Shown here piece after piece: positions 1 through 8,929 of a stretch of DNA of 39,995 bases (the stretch's first letter is position 1; each line of letters starts with the position of its first letter). This DNA comes from Oculatella sp. LEGE 06141 (GTDB lineage: Bacteria > Cyanobacteriota > Cyanobacteriia > Elainellales > Elainellaceae). A program made the position numbers and the translations under genes. The notes under the pieces are model-generated. The model saw nothing but the letters and a program-made list of their open reading frames with translations, ran no database searches and had not been told where the DNA came from. The stretch is from assembly GCF_015207605.1 (NCBI RefSeq), contig NZ_JADEWO010000055.1:1-39995 (forward strand), in the 5' to 3' direction.

Positions 1-1477
1 AATTTGGAATAGCAACCACCCCTCCCATTTCCATCCATACCAGATTGCTAGGCGAGAAGAACGGCGTCAGTGAAATGTTGAACCCACCATAGCCATAGAG
101 ATAAGTAGGATTGTTACCATCCAGCGCGATTCCGGTTTTGTGAACGATAAACATGGGCACCTGTGTGCCATCGTTGCTGGTATAAAACACTTGTGTGGTT
201 TGATACTGGTCTGGATTGAAATCAACCTGCGGCTGCCGAAAGACGGTGCTTTCTCCAGTGGCAAAGTCGTAGCGGTAGATGGTGGTGGGTGTGGTGAAAC
301 TGGTAAAGCTGTAGAAGGTTTCGGTGTCCTCCCGTTTGCCGTCAAACCCGCGAGCCGCACCAATGCCGGGTAACTCGATGTCTTGAATAAAGGTACCGTC
401 GAGGTGAAAGGTTTTGATCCGGGTGTGCGCGTCTTTGAGGTAAAACGCGATGAATTGCTGGTTGACGACGCTAACGCCTAACAAGGTTTCGACGGCTTCT
501 GGAATCAGTTCTCGCCAGTGCTCCTGTTCAGGATGGGTGAGGTCGATCGCAATTACCCGGCCTTTCGGTGCATCCAGGTCGGTAGTAAACCAAAAGATGC
601 TGCCCTCGTTCTCAATCAAGCGATAGCTCGCTTCGAAGGTGTTAATCAATTCCACCACTGGCGCATTGGGTTGGGTCAGGTCTTTCCAAAACACCAGATT
701 CTTAGGCTCTGTGCCGCGATCGACATCAATGATTAAGTATCGACCGTCTTCCGTTACCTGAGCGCCAAACATCCAGTCTTTCTGGTCAGGACGTTCGTAC
801 ACTAAAACATCATCGCTCTGTGCCGTTCCTACCTGGTGATAGTAGAGCTTTTGAAAATAGTTAATATCTTCCAGTTTGCTGGCGTCGTTGGGTTCGTCAT
901 AGCGAGAGTAGAAAAAGCCCTGGTTGTCGCGAGTCCAGCTTGCTCCTGAGAACTTAATCCATTGCACGTGGTCGGGCAAATCCGCTCCGGTTTCCACCTG
1001 CCGCACCTTCCACTCTTGCCAGTCTGAGCCAGAGGCAGAAACCCCATAGGCAATTAACCTGGCATCTTCGCTCAGCGCAATTCCAGAAAGGGCGATCGTG
1101 CCATCTGCCGAGAAGGTATTGGGGTCAATGAGCACCTGTGGTTCTGCTGCTAAATCCGTCAGGGTGTAAAGAACATCCTGGTTTTGCAAGCCGTCATTTT
1201 TGAAGTAGAAGTAACGGTTGGCTTTTTTGAATGGAATGCTGAACTTTTCGTAATTCCACAACTGCGTCAGTCGTTCCTTAATGGGTTCGCGGCTGGCAAG
1301 CTGATTGAGGTAGCCAAAGGTTACTTCGTTCTGGGCGGCAATCCAGGTTTTCGTCTCGTCTGAGTTGGGGTCTTCTAACCACCGATACGGATCGGCGACC
1401 TTGATGCCGTGGTAGTCATCAACCTGATCAACTTTGGCAGTCAAAGGATAACGTAACGAAGCAGCAGACTCAGACAT
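1..1477 (-). CDS. prolyl oligopeptidase (S9A), N-terminal part only
   Basis: Serine peptidase that cleaves short peptides after proline. The reading frame enters from the left edge and begins at the ATG at 1477, giving 492 residues with no stop. The start reads MSESAASLRYPL, followed by the family hallmark DPYRWLED near residue 30. The middle consists of beta-propeller-like segments (SGASWTRDNQGFFYSRYDEP, YLIIDVDRGTEPKN). The visible end, MGGVVAIPN, is the strand that precedes the catalytic alpha/beta-hydrolase core in this family. Full-length enzymes have about 680-700 residues, so the Ser-Asp-His triad lies outside the window. No signal peptide is seen, so it is probably cytoplasmic. Assignment is firm; activity cannot be judged from this fragment. 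Confidence 0.9.
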   Translation of the reverse strand, partial: MSESAASLRYPLTAKVDQVDDYHGIKVADPYRWLEDPNSDETKTWIAAQNEVTFGYLNQLASREPIKERLTQLWNYEKFSIPFKKANRYFYFKNDGLQNQDVLYTLTDLAAEPQVLIDPNTFSADGTIALSGIALSEDARLIAYGVSASGSDWQEWKVRQVETGADLPDHVQWIKFSGASWTRDNQGFFYSRYDEPNDASKLEDINYFQKLYYHQVGTAQSDDVLVYERPDQKDWMFGAQVTEDGRYLIIDVDRGTEPKNLVFWKDLTQPNAPVVELINTFEASYRLIENEGSIFWFTTDLDAPKGRVIAIDLTHPEQEHWRELIPEAVETLLGVSVVNQQFIAFYLKDAHTRIKTFHLDGTFIQDIELPGIGAARGFDGKREDTETFYSFTSFTTPTTIYRYDFATGESTVFRQPQVDFNPDQYQTTQVFYTSNDGTQVPMFIVHKTGIALDGNNPTYLYGYGGFNISLTPFFSPSNLVWMEMGGVVAIPN

Positions 1478-1550
1478 AAACGCAGCCGCAAATCAACACT
1501 TCAACTCTATCGCGAGGGTAAGCCAGTGTTATCTATAAAAGTGAATTGAT

Positions 1551-2003
1551 TCAGGCTAGATGAAATTCTTGCAGCGCCGGCAAAAAATTCTTGTTCTCAT
1601 GGTTCGAGCGGCTGAGTTTGATCAACACAAACCGCTGGATTGGCGTTAATGCGCTCCATTGCTCTAGCGTCAGCGGTTTGCCTACGGCCTGCCCCTGGGT
1701 TACAACGCTATCGGGAATGGTGGCTCGGTTCATCCAGTCTGGATCGGCTGCAATGGCTAAGTCTGAGGGGCGATCGCCCGTATGATTGACAACCAGGGTT
1801 TGCAGGTGCGATCGATAGGCTGCTATCTCATCAGCGGTAGTGCAGGGCATCTCAACCAGAGACTGCCGTTCCGCAGATGTAAACTGATGCCAGTGGGAAA
1901 GTTTTAACTTAATGCCGCAGGTATCCAGCTTGTAGCGTACCTGCATCGGAATGCATCGCAGTGATTCCACAAAATCGGCTTCAAAGGCAAAAAAGTTAGA
2001 CAT
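1551..2003 (-). CDS. narM: nitrate reductase-associated protein (NarM-like)
   Basis: A 150-residue soluble protein of the cyanobacterial Nitr_red_assoc family. In Synechococcus elongatus the member NarM is needed for active nitrate reductase. The recognisable block runs from FFAFEADFVESLRCIPM through VRYKLDTCGIKLKLSHW to EMPCTTADEIAAYR, and the C-terminal part ends LTPIQRFVLIKLSR. I placed the start at the ATG at 2003, because the family begins directly at the FF.FE motif; an upstream Met at 2024 would add seven residues. No nitrate reductase or molybdopterin gene lies beside it here, although the family is often found near them. The symbol is by family resemblance only. Confidence 0.82.
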   Translation of the reverse strand: MSNFFAFEADFVESLRCIPMQVRYKLDTCGIKLKLSHWHQFTSAERQSLVEMPCTTADEIAAYRSHLQTLVVNHTGDRPSDLAIAADPDWMNRATIPDSVVTQGQAVGKPLTLEQWSALTPIQRFVLIKLSRSNHENKNFLPALQEFHLA

Positions 2004-2181
2004 TGAGACACCCAAAGACTTCAATATATAGATTGGCGCTGGCCGTTGAACTGAGTCGATCCAGACAGCAAACCCCTATTGTCTCTCGATTCTGACGCAT
2101 CGTTTCCCGGCTGCAACCTGCGGTAAGGATGAAATAGTCGGTGGCGGTCATTGCCAGGTTGGTGTATCACGTTGGTTCGTC

Positions 2182-3165
2182 ATGTTGTTTAACCATGCTG
2201 CTTGGGTGCTGGCGATCGCCGCATTAATTGACTATGGCATTGGCGATCCAAAACAGTGGCTGCATCCGGTGCAGGTGATGGGTTGGGGCATCAACGTCTA
2301 CACTCGGTTTGTGCTGAAGCGGTTGGCGCATCCGCTTAGCCTGAAAGGGGCGGGAGTTGTTTTAGCGATCGCCATCGTCCTGTGCAGTGGTGCGATCGGT
2401 TGGGGCATGGTGTGGGCAGCAACGGTGATTCATCCCGTGGTCGGTGGGGCGATCGAAAGTAGTTTACTGGCAAGCTGCTTTGCTGGACGCAGCCTCAGAG
2501 CGGCGGCAACAGACGTGTTGCAACCGCTGCAAACAGGGGATTTGGCAACGGCACGGCTGCGCCTGCGCCAGTATGTGGGTCGTGATACGGAACAGCTATC
2601 AGAATCGGAACTGCTGCGAGCCGTCCTGGAAACGGTGACAGAAAATGCCACCGATGGGGTGATGGCTCCCTTGTTTTGGGCGATCGTTGGCGCTATGCTG
2701 CCCATCGGGAGTGTTCCCCTGGCTCTGGCCTACAAAGCCGTTAGCACCCTGGATTCAACCGTGGGATATAAAGAAGCACCCTACACCGATCTGGGTTGGT
2801 GTAGCGCTCGTTTAGAAGATGGGCTGACCTGGATTCCCTGTCGGCTAACGGTATTGACCCTGGCGGGACTATCAGGCCGACCGCGATATGTTTGGGGACT
2901 TTGCCGCCGCGATGCACCCCAAGACCCCAGTCCCAATGCTGGTTGGAGCGAATGCGCCTACGCCGCTATTCTAGAGGTGCAGGTGGGTGGAACCAACTGG
3001 TATCGCGGCGTTGCCAAACGCAAGCCGCTGTTGGGAGACCCGTTACAGCCGATTACGGCTCAACAGATCAACCAGGCGATGAACCTGACGCGAACCAGTT
3101 TTTTGCTGTGGTTGGGGATTGCTATGGTGATGATGCACGGCTTACCTGTCTTGAGTGCTGCTTGA
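2182..3165 (+). CDS. cobD: adenosylcobinamide-phosphate synthase CobD/CbiB
   Basis: Membrane enzyme of cobalamin synthesis that attaches aminopropanol (or its phosphate) to adenosylcobyric acid. The 327-residue length is normal for the family. Visible signatures are DYGIGDP near residues 17-23, HPVQVMG at 28-34, VGRDT at 132-136 and ENATDG at 154-159, with hydrophobic helices at about 60-85, 160-185 and 305-325. Its stop is followed two bases later by the pyrR ATG, so the two are very likely co-transcribed and perhaps translationally coupled. No other cobalamin gene is in the window, and I saw no cobalamin riboswitch upstream. Confidence 0.93.
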   Translation: MLFNHAAWVLAIAALIDYGIGDPKQWLHPVQVMGWGINVYTRFVLKRLAHPLSLKGAGVVLAIAIVLCSGAIGWGMVWAATVIHPVVGGAIESSLLASCFAGRSLRAAATDVLQPLQTGDLATARLRLRQYVGRDTEQLSESELLRAVLETVTENATDGVMAPLFWAIVGAMLPIGSVPLALAYKAVSTLDSTVGYKEAPYTDLGWCSARLEDGLTWIPCRLTVLTLAGLSGRPRYVWGLCRRDAPQDPSPNAGWSECAYAAILEVQVGGTNWYRGVAKRKPLLGDPLQPITAQQINQAMNLTRTSFLLWLGIAMVMMHGLPVLSAA

Positions 3166-3167
3166 CT

Positions 3168-3707
3168 ATGCCTCCTGAAGTGATTCAAATCCTCTCATCT
3201 GACGAACTTCGCCGTACGGCCACTCGTCTGTCGTCTCAAATTGTGGAACGGGCAGCAGATTTATCGAAGGTTGTTTTGCTGGGCATTCACACAAAGGGTG
3301 TGCCGCTGGCCAACCTGCTTGCCCGACAAATCGAGGTGCTAGAACAGGTGAAAGTGCCCGTGGGCGCATTGGATATTACGTTTTATCGGGATGACCTCGA
3401 CCAGATCGGCATTCGTACCCCTGCCAGGACAGACATCTCGGTTGACCTGTCTGGGATGACTGTGGTGCTGGTGGATGACGTGATTTACAAAGGCCGAACC
3501 ATTCGAGCCGCGCTGAATGCCGTGAACGAATATGGCCGACCCTCCGCGATTTGGCTGGCGGTATTGGTGGATCGGGGGCATCGAGAAGTGCCGATCCACC
3601 CCGATTTCACTGGCAAAGAACTGCCAACGGCTAAAGATGAGCAGGTCAAGGTGTATTTACAGGAGTTGGATGGTCGAGATGCTGTGGAGTTGGTCAGGCG
3701 CGGTTAA
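3168..3707 (+). CDS. pyrR: PyrR bifunctional pyrimidine regulator / uracil phosphoribosyltransferase
   Basis: Type I phosphoribosyltransferase fold, 179 residues. The PRPP-binding loop [13 protein letters not shown] sits at about residues 99-111, and the flexible-loop region YRDDLDQIG at about 73-81. In Bacillus PyrR binds pyr mRNA to attenuate transcription and also converts uracil and PRPP to UMP. Many cyanobacteria carry the gene away from the pyr genes, so RNA binding here is not established. The open frame extends back into cobD, but the ATG at 3168 gives the conserved start [14 protein letters not shown]. It lies two bases after the cobD stop. A weak terminator-like hairpin is seen about 270 bases after its end. 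Confidence 0.93.
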   Translation: MPPEVIQILSSDELRRTATRLSSQIVERAADLSKVVLLGIHTKGVPLANLLARQIEVLEQVKVPVGALDITFYRDDLDQIGIRTPARTDISVDLSGMTVVLVDDVIYKGRTIRAALNAVNEYGRPSAIWLAVLVDRGHREVPIHPDFTGKELPTAKDEQVKVYLQELDGRDAVELVRRG

Positions 3708-3977
3708 GGGGCGATCGCAATCATCTGGTCTGGCTGAGCCTGGGAGCACGAATGAAGCATAGTTATAAATCCACATGCTTGTAAGTCGCAGTACGTGGCA
3801 TTGGCTGAGCGTCGCTGAAGCCGACACGCGCGACATTCCGTGTTTGAAAAGTGTTGCCAGTCGATCAGAATCGCAACAATTCATGAACCAGTAACCCAGA
3901 ATCTTAAGAATCTAGAAACGATTAAGTTCTGGTTTTCTACTTATTCAAGTCTGGAAACGGTGCTGGGGGCGCAATCC

Positions 3978-4008
3978 CTGGCAGAACTCGCTGTTTGCCA
4001 GCATTTTT
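3978..4008 (+). terminator. candidate intrinsic terminator
   Basis: Stem CTGGCA (3978-3983) pairs with TGCCAG (3996-4001) across a 12-base loop and is followed by five T (4004-4008). It is the first terminator-like structure after pyrR but lies about 270 bases from its stop, which leaves room for a long 3' tail or a separate short transcript. The stem is short, so confidence is limited. Confidence 0.45.
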
Positions 4009-4140
4009 GCAGAGGTATCCTGAGATAGGCTTTACAATACGAAACTCTGACCGATGGAGGAAGACATCTCAAAGTTGAGCAATTGTGCTTACTGGCCTTC
4101 GTTCCCAACCCGTCTGAGAATCTGTTACAATACGTAAAGT

Positions 4141-4158
4141 ATTACAGTTAATTACAAT
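4141..4158 (+). promoter_or_regulatory. HLR1-like direct repeat (candidate RpaB site)
   Basis: ATTACAGT-TA-ATTACAAT: two octamers with TTACA cores spaced exactly 10 bases apart. This matches the cyanobacterial HLR1 layout ((G/T)TTACA(T/A)(T/A), two bases, repeat), except that the first base is A in both copies. A further GTTACAAT lies at 4124-4131. The site ends 10 bases before the ATG at 4169, so bound RpaB would overlap the transcription start or leader. Pattern match only. Confidence 0.45.
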
Positions 4159-4168
4159 TTATTTAAGA

Positions 4169-4558
4169 ATGTTTTTTATTTTAATCATTGTTATTGGCTT
4201 AGTCGCGTGGGCGCTGCATCTGATGCAGGAAGCCGTCGAGAGTCGCGAATTTTCGCTCATGTTGGCGGGGTTTCTGGTTTCTGTTGCCGCTGCTGCCCTG
4301 ATGGCTGTTTACTTCTTGATGGGAAACTACGTCGGCTACATGACCGACATGGCGCATCGTGCCTATCTCTCCAACAATTTGCCGGAGTCGGTTGGCGTTG
4401 CCAATTCCACAACAGATTGGTTTGAAGACTGGGTAAAAGAAGTCCAGATAGAAGTAGAACAGGCTCAGGTGGTGCAAACTGCCTCGGTATTTACGCCTCA
4501 AGCTTCTGGTTTGTCTGCTCGTTATTTCGATTTGAACAAGCAAAGTTTAGATTTTTAA
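4169..4558 (+). CDS. small two-helix membrane protein, unknown function
   Basis: A 129-residue protein I do not recognise. Residues 1-18 (MFFILIIVIGLVAWALHL) form a hydrophobic helix. After a short loop containing ESREFS, residues 28-52 form a second, alanine-rich helix. The remainder is soluble, acidic in the middle (DWFEDWVKEVQIEVEQAQ) and ends NKQSLDF. The layout suggests a hairpin in the membrane with the C-terminal half on one side. The ATG at 4169 is the only sensible start; no strong ribosome site is visible. The HLR1-like repeat ending 10 bases upstream hints at light- or stress-linked control, but nothing indicates the role. It stands alone on the plus strand before a GTPase gene. 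Confidence 0.75.
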   Translation: MFFILIIVIGLVAWALHLMQEAVESREFSLMLAGFLVSVAAAALMAVYFLMGNYVGYMTDMAHRAYLSNNLPESVGVANSTTDWFEDWVKEVQIEVEQAQVVQTASVFTPQASGLSARYFDLNKQSLDF

Positions 4559-4689
4559 CGATCGCCTCAGATTCCGTGCCATTTTGACCCATTCGCTGAC
4601 CAGCTCATCGCTTCACCCAAATAAACACCCACATAAATAGATACGATCGAACAGCTACCTGTCGTTGAGGTATCGCTGGGAGGTTGAGT

Positions 4690-6228
4690 TTGCATCATCC
4701 GCCGTTTGAATCTGATAGAGACCGTCTGGGAGAGCCTCCTTTGGGGGAAGAGTCTCTTGAGCTAGACGCGGCTCTGGACGATACCATCCTCGGATTCGAA
4801 GATATTCAAGCAGAGCTAAATTATCGACAGGCTCAGGATGCCCTACATGAGCTAGTCGGCAACTTAGACCTGACCCAACGGGAACGCAGCGGTTTAGAGG
4901 CTGAAATTCAAAGCCTGGAGTCGCTGCTGGATAAGCTCGATCGTCAGGTCGTACATATTGCCGTGTTTGGCATGGTTGGGCGAGGAAAATCGTCAATGCT
5001 GAACGCGCTGCTGGGTCAACCTGTATTTGAAACGGGGCCGCTGCATGGCGTAACCCGCACGGTTCAAACCGCGAACTGGAGCGTTAAACGAGAGGCGATC
5101 GCCAACAGCGACCAGGACATTTTGCGAGTGGCTCTCCCCGGTCTAGGCGACTCTCGGATTGAGCTAATTGACACCCCTGGCATTGATGAAGTGGACGGCG
5201 AAACCCGCGAAGCGCTGGCTCGGCAGTTGGCAAAACAGGCTGACCTGATTTTGTTTGTCATTGCTGGGGATATGACCAAGGTTGAATATGAGGCGCTTTC
5301 GGCGTTACGGCAGGCCAGCAAGCCGATTTTGCTGGTGTTGAACAAAATGGATCAATACCCCCAGGCCGATCGACTGGCTATCTATCACAAAATTCGCGAT
5401 GAGCGGGTTAAAGCGTTGCTATCCCCCGACGAAATTGTCATGGCGGCGGCCTCGCCGCTGGTGGCTAGAGCGGTGCGGCGGCCAGATGGCACAATGGCCG
5501 CCCAATTGAGCCAGGGTGAACCGCAAGTGGAGCAACTGAAGCTCAAAATTCTGGAAGTTTTACACCGGGAAGGCAAATCGCTGATTGCGCTTAATACCAT
5601 GCTGTATGCCGATGATGTGAACGAGCAGTTGGTGCAGCGCAAAATGGAGATTCGCGATCGCTATGCCAGTCAGGTGATCTGGAACGGAGTCGTTACCAAA
5701 GCAGTGGCGATCGCCATCAATCCGATTACCGTCATCGATCTGCTAAGTGGGGCTGTGATTGATGTGGCGATGATCTTAACGCTATCCAAACTTTATGGCA
5801 TTGCTATGACGCAGCAGGGAGCCATCGGGCTGTTGCAAAAAATCGCGATCGGCATGGGGGGCATTACCGCCAGCGAGCTGTTAGCAACCTTAGGGCTGAG
5901 TTCTCTGAAGGGGCTGTTGGGGGTGTCTGCCCCGGCCACTGGAGGGCTATCCTTAGCTCCTTATCTCTCGGTGGCGCTAACCCAGGCTGGGGTGGCTGGG
6001 GTGTCGTCCTATGGAATTGGACAAGTGGCAAAAGTGTATCTGGCGAACGGTGCCTCCTGGGGACCTGATGGCCCCAAGGCGGTCATTAGTCGAATCCTGG
6101 CAACGCTAGACGAAGCCTCCATTTTAAGCCGAGTGAGAGAAGAGCTCAAAGCCCGGTTGGAGGGCAACCGCACCATAGAAGCGAGGAATCAAGAATCGGA
6201 AGCAGGTCATCAGCCCCACAATCCTTGA
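4690..6228 (+). CDS. dynamin-like/Era-type GTPase with C-terminal DUF697-like membrane domain
   Basis: Membrane-associated GTPase of about 512 residues. Numbered from the TTG at 4684, a coiled-coil-like stretch occupies 40-90. The P-loop GMVGRGKS is at 96-103, the G3 motif DTPG at 163-166 and the G4 motif NKMD at 220-223. The C-terminal third (about 335-470) is hydrophobic with NPITVIDLLSGAVIDVAMI, resembling the DUF697 domain common in cyanobacterial GTPases. The open frame begins at TTG 4684, but the ribosome site GGGAGG (4678-4683) touches that codon; the TTG at 4690 has better spacing and is preferred. Such proteins are linked to membrane or envelope upkeep in general, but no specific role is known to me. 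It converges on the next gene 24 bases away. Confidence 0.85.
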   Translation: MHHPPFESDRDRLGEPPLGEESLELDAALDDTILGFEDIQAELNYRQAQDALHELVGNLDLTQRERSGLEAEIQSLESLLDKLDRQVVHIAVFGMVGRGKSSMLNALLGQPVFETGPLHGVTRTVQTANWSVKREAIANSDQDILRVALPGLGDSRIELIDTPGIDEVDGETREALARQLAKQADLILFVIAGDMTKVEYEALSALRQASKPILLVLNKMDQYPQADRLAIYHKIRDERVKALLSPDEIVMAAASPLVARAVRRPDGTMAAQLSQGEPQVEQLKLKILEVLHREGKSLIALNTMLYADDVNEQLVQRKMEIRDRYASQVIWNGVVTKAVAIAINPITVIDLLSGAVIDVAMILTLSKLYGIAMTQQGAIGLLQKIAIGMGGITASELLATLGLSSLKGLLGVSAPATGGLSLAPYLSVALTQAGVAGVSSYGIGQVAKVYLANGASWGPDGPKAVISRILATLDEASILSRVREELKARLEGNRTIEARNQESEAGHQPHNP

Positions 6229-6251
6229 TTCCTGATCAGCAGTACGGCGGA

Positions 6252-8051
6252 TTAGTACGGTGGGTTATCTCTGCGTAAGGAGGATAGCCATCCGCGAATC
6301 TGCTCTGCCGCAATTTCTCGACCGCCCAAACCAAAGGCGATCGCGATCGCAACGGCAATGGAGCCTAGCAGCAACCCAAAGGCCAGGTTCACAATATCGC
6401 TAGCCACACCAATTTGCTGTAACGCCATCGCAGAAACCAGGGTAATAATGGCAATTCGAGCCGTTTGCCCCAAAATCTGCGCCTGTCGTCCACCGGAACT
6501 GGTGATAATGCTGTAGGCCAGGTTGGCTAAATATAAGCCAATGGCAAAGACGATAAGACCCGCCAAAATACGGCCTGAAATGACCACGATGCCCGTAATC
6601 AAGGCTGTGAGCGCTGCAATGTTAAGCACTTGAATGGCTGCAACAGCCGCAAACAGCATGATGCCTACCCAAACCACAATGCCAACGACTTCGGAAGGTG
6701 TTTTGCTGGGAAGCGTTGTGGGTGGTGCGGCTGGGGTGATCCCTTCGGGTTGTGCGGGCGGAACTCTGGCATCTGTTGGGGTGTAGGGGGTCGATTGCAG
6801 CCCTAACCAGTAAAAGATGTTGTTGAATCCCAATCCAGTGAGGATGTTGGTTACCAGATCCGCGAGGAAATGCCCAATCACATAGGCAATGATTAGAATG
6901 ACGGCGGCTGTGAAAATAGCAGGCAACGCATTCAAAATCTGGTTGAGCATGGCGATCGCAGGCTGAGAAATGGCCTGAATTTGCAGCGCGTTTAACGCTG
7001 CGATCGCGGTTGGAATCAAAATCAGAATATAAACAATGGTGCCAACGATCCAGGACAGGGAATTGCTGCCTGCCGTTTGGCCTAACCCAAAGCGAGCGCC
7101 GATGCGATCGGTACCAGTCGCTGCCAGAAAATTAGTGACAATTCGCCGCACAACCTGAGCAATTAGCCAACCTGCGGCTCCAATTAAGATGGCTGCAAAG
7201 ATATTGGGCAGAATGGAAAGAATTTCATTGAGCAGTTGCTGTACAGGTTGAAGCGTACCCTGCAACCTCAACGCATTCAGGATGGCTGGTAAAAACAGCA
7301 GAAAGATAAACCAGTACAGCGCATTACCAATGGTTTCGCTGAGCGAAAACTGATTGTTGCTGGGGGGCGGTGCTGTAGTGGTAGGAGGGGTAGTCGGCGG
7401 AGGGGTAGTGGTTCTGGGATCGGTCGGATCGCCAACATACGGCTCGGCAGTATAGGGGTCAACCGTTCGGGTTGGACGATCGTCTAACTGCTGCCCCAGC
7501 CGCTCGTCAATTCTAAAGGCGTTGAGGGTTCGCACAACAATAAGCTTGACCAGTGTGGCAATCAGCCATGCCACGCCTAACAGAATCAGTGCCCCTCCTA
7601 ATAACGGCAGGTAACCAATGACCTGGTTAAGGAAGTTGTTGAGCGGTTCCGTAACGGCAGTGAGTTGAAGTGCTTGCAGGAAAGCAACAATAGTAAAGAT
7701 GAAAATGAGCCAGAAGACCGCACTGGCAATCCACTTTTCAATCGGAGGGGACTCAGCCGATGACTGGGTGCCAGTGACCCACCGGGCAATGCGGTTGTCG
7801 ATGCTGGTTTGTTTCAAAATGCCTTTGACGATCGCCGATGCAATCAGGGCAACCAGCCAACCAATCACCAAAATAAAGATGGCTCGCAAAAGATTGGGTA
7901 ACGATGTGCCCAAATCTGTGCCGATGGTTTGAATGAAATTTTCCCCACCTGTAGGGGTGGTGGTCTGCGCTAACCATGCAGACGCGATCGCTGATTTAGG
8001 CACTAGTGCAGGAATTGCTCCCAGCACTAAGCCGTTTAAAGTCTCGTTCAT
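6252..8051 (-). CDS. mechanosensitive-channel-type protein with repeated TM_helix units
   Basis: A 599-residue integral membrane protein built from repeats of about 110-130 residues. Each carries a hydrophobic pair such as ILVIGWLVALIASAIVKGIL and GVAWLIATLVKLIVVRTL followed by a charged turn (RI..R, RIGARFGLG). This is the conserved TM_helix unit of small-conductance mechanosensitive channel relatives. At least four units are seen, separated by Pro/Thr-rich linkers (around residues 210-240 and 435-460). The end, AIAIAFGLGGREIAAEQI, resembles the start of an MscS pore helix, but the cytoplasmic beta domain is absent, so this is not a complete MscS channel. The start is set at ATG 8051, which has AAGGGA upstream; an upstream TTG at 8084 would add 11 residues. 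It is a single minus-strand gene. Confidence 0.82.
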   Translation of the reverse strand: MNETLNGLVLGAIPALVPKSAIASAWLAQTTTPTGGENFIQTIGTDLGTSLPNLLRAIFILVIGWLVALIASAIVKGILKQTSIDNRIARWVTGTQSSAESPPIEKWIASAVFWLIFIFTIVAFLQALQLTAVTEPLNNFLNQVIGYLPLLGGALILLGVAWLIATLVKLIVVRTLNAFRIDERLGQQLDDRPTRTVDPYTAEPYVGDPTDPRTTTPPPTTPPTTTAPPPSNNQFSLSETIGNALYWFIFLLFLPAILNALRLQGTLQPVQQLLNEILSILPNIFAAILIGAAGWLIAQVVRRIVTNFLAATGTDRIGARFGLGQTAGSNSLSWIVGTIVYILILIPTAIAALNALQIQAISQPAIAMLNQILNALPAIFTAAVILIIAYVIGHFLADLVTNILTGLGFNNIFYWLGLQSTPYTPTDARVPPAQPEGITPAAPPTTLPSKTPSEVVGIVVWVGIMLFAAVAAIQVLNIAALTALITGIVVISGRILAGLIVFAIGLYLANLAYSIITSSGGRQAQILGQTARIAIITLVSAMALQQIGVASDIVNLAFGLLLGSIAVAIAIAFGLGGREIAAEQIRGWLSSLRRDNPPY

Positions 8052-8472
8052 TGTTCCCTTCAGATAACTACAGACATCTGCCAAGGATGCTTGGCTGCTG
8101 ACCGCAAGAATTGATGACGTTCACTTGGCAAGTAGCCCTGCTGCGGAATTCACTGAGCCTCGGTCAACAGATACAGATGAAATTAGAATGCAGTCTACGG
8201 TTTCGCATCTACCTTTGTAGATAATTAAGCCGTAAAAAAAGCGTAAATTGGGTGATTTTTGCTGCTAGTGTATCGCTTTTCGGGGGAAAAACAAGTCTTT
8301 TCGAATACTGCGTCTGGTTTAACAACGTTTTGCAATGGTTTTTTGTATTGCATTAACGATTAATACAGTGTCTAACTTTCTGGCGGTACGGCGATGGCTG
8401 CAATTCTCGCTACAGTATCAATAGACAGCACTGACAGTTAAATCGGTTGAGTTGGGTTAAAGTAAACGCTGG
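8052..8472. other. divergent intergenic region
   Basis: Separates the minus-strand channel-type gene from the plus-strand SRPBCC gene, so it must hold two promoters. An inverted repeat TGCAAT / ATTGCA (8331-8336 and 8347-8352, 10-base spacer) lies in its more AT-rich middle, just before a TAATAC -10-like hexamer. I see no small gene or known RNA. Confidence 0.5.
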
Positions 8473-8928
8473 ATGCCAGTTGAAGTATTTGAGCAGTCTA
8501 TTCAAATTCGTGCCAGTGCCACTGCGGTAGAACAGTGCATTACCGATCGCACCCTGATGCATCGCTGGCTCAATCCGGTTTTGCGGTGTGAACCCATTGG
8601 CGAATGGAGTACCGATGTGGGCAGCCGCAGCCGTTTTATCATTCAAGTGCCGTTGATTCAACCCACCTTAACTAGCGTTGTAGTAGAACGCGAACCAGGG
8701 CTGGTGGTTTGGGGTTTTAGCGGCTTCTTTAAGGGGCGCGATCGCTGGGAATGCCAGCCTCATCGCGGTGGGACGCGGCTCTTAAACCGATTTGAGTTTG
8801 ATATTCCCAATCCGCTGATCCGCTATGGGTTCAACACCGTTGCGGCTAAGTGGACACAGCAAGATATGCAAGCTCAACTGAAGCGCTTGAAACGGGTGGC
8901 TGAAGAAGTGTATTTGGGCGTGAAGTAA
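8473..8928 (+). CDS. SRPBCC (START-like) family protein
   Basis: A 151-residue soluble protein with the helix-grip layout of the SRPBCC superfamily. It begins MPVEVFEQSIQIRASATAVEQCITDRTLMHRWLNP, typical of the first strand and helices. A strand-rich middle carries the ligand-cavity residues, and a long C-terminal helix (about 120-148) ends VAEEVYLGVK. The superfamily binds hydrophobic ligands or acts as cyclases; the ligand here is unknown. The ATG at 8473 is used, with only a weak upstream AAAG. Its stop lies one base from the stop of aspartate kinase on the other strand, so the two genes converge with no room for a separate terminator. Confidence 0.78.
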   Translation: MPVEVFEQSIQIRASATAVEQCITDRTLMHRWLNPVLRCEPIGEWSTDVGSRSRFIIQVPLIQPTLTSVVVEREPGLVVWGFSGFFKGRDRWECQPHRGGTRLLNRFEFDIPNPLIRYGFNTVAAKWTQQDMQAQLKRLKRVAEEVYLGVK

Positions 8929-8929
8929 C

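Larger units (their letters stand above)
3708..4168. other. intergenic region between pyrR and the small membrane gene
   Basis: No convincing gene. A 62-codon frame at 3840-4028 overlaps the hairpin at 3978-4001 and has no family resemblance. The region holds that hairpin, two copies of a TTACAATACG-type element (4032-4041 and 4125-4134), and a HLR1-like repeat directly before the next gene. Confidence 0.6.

Noticed and set aside
2892-3707. 271-residue version of PyrR beginning inside cobD
   Set aside because: The extra 92 codons are the cobD sequence read in another frame; the family start is at 3168.
3840-4028. 62-codon frame after pyrR
   Set aside because: Overlaps a terminator-like hairpin and shows no protein features.
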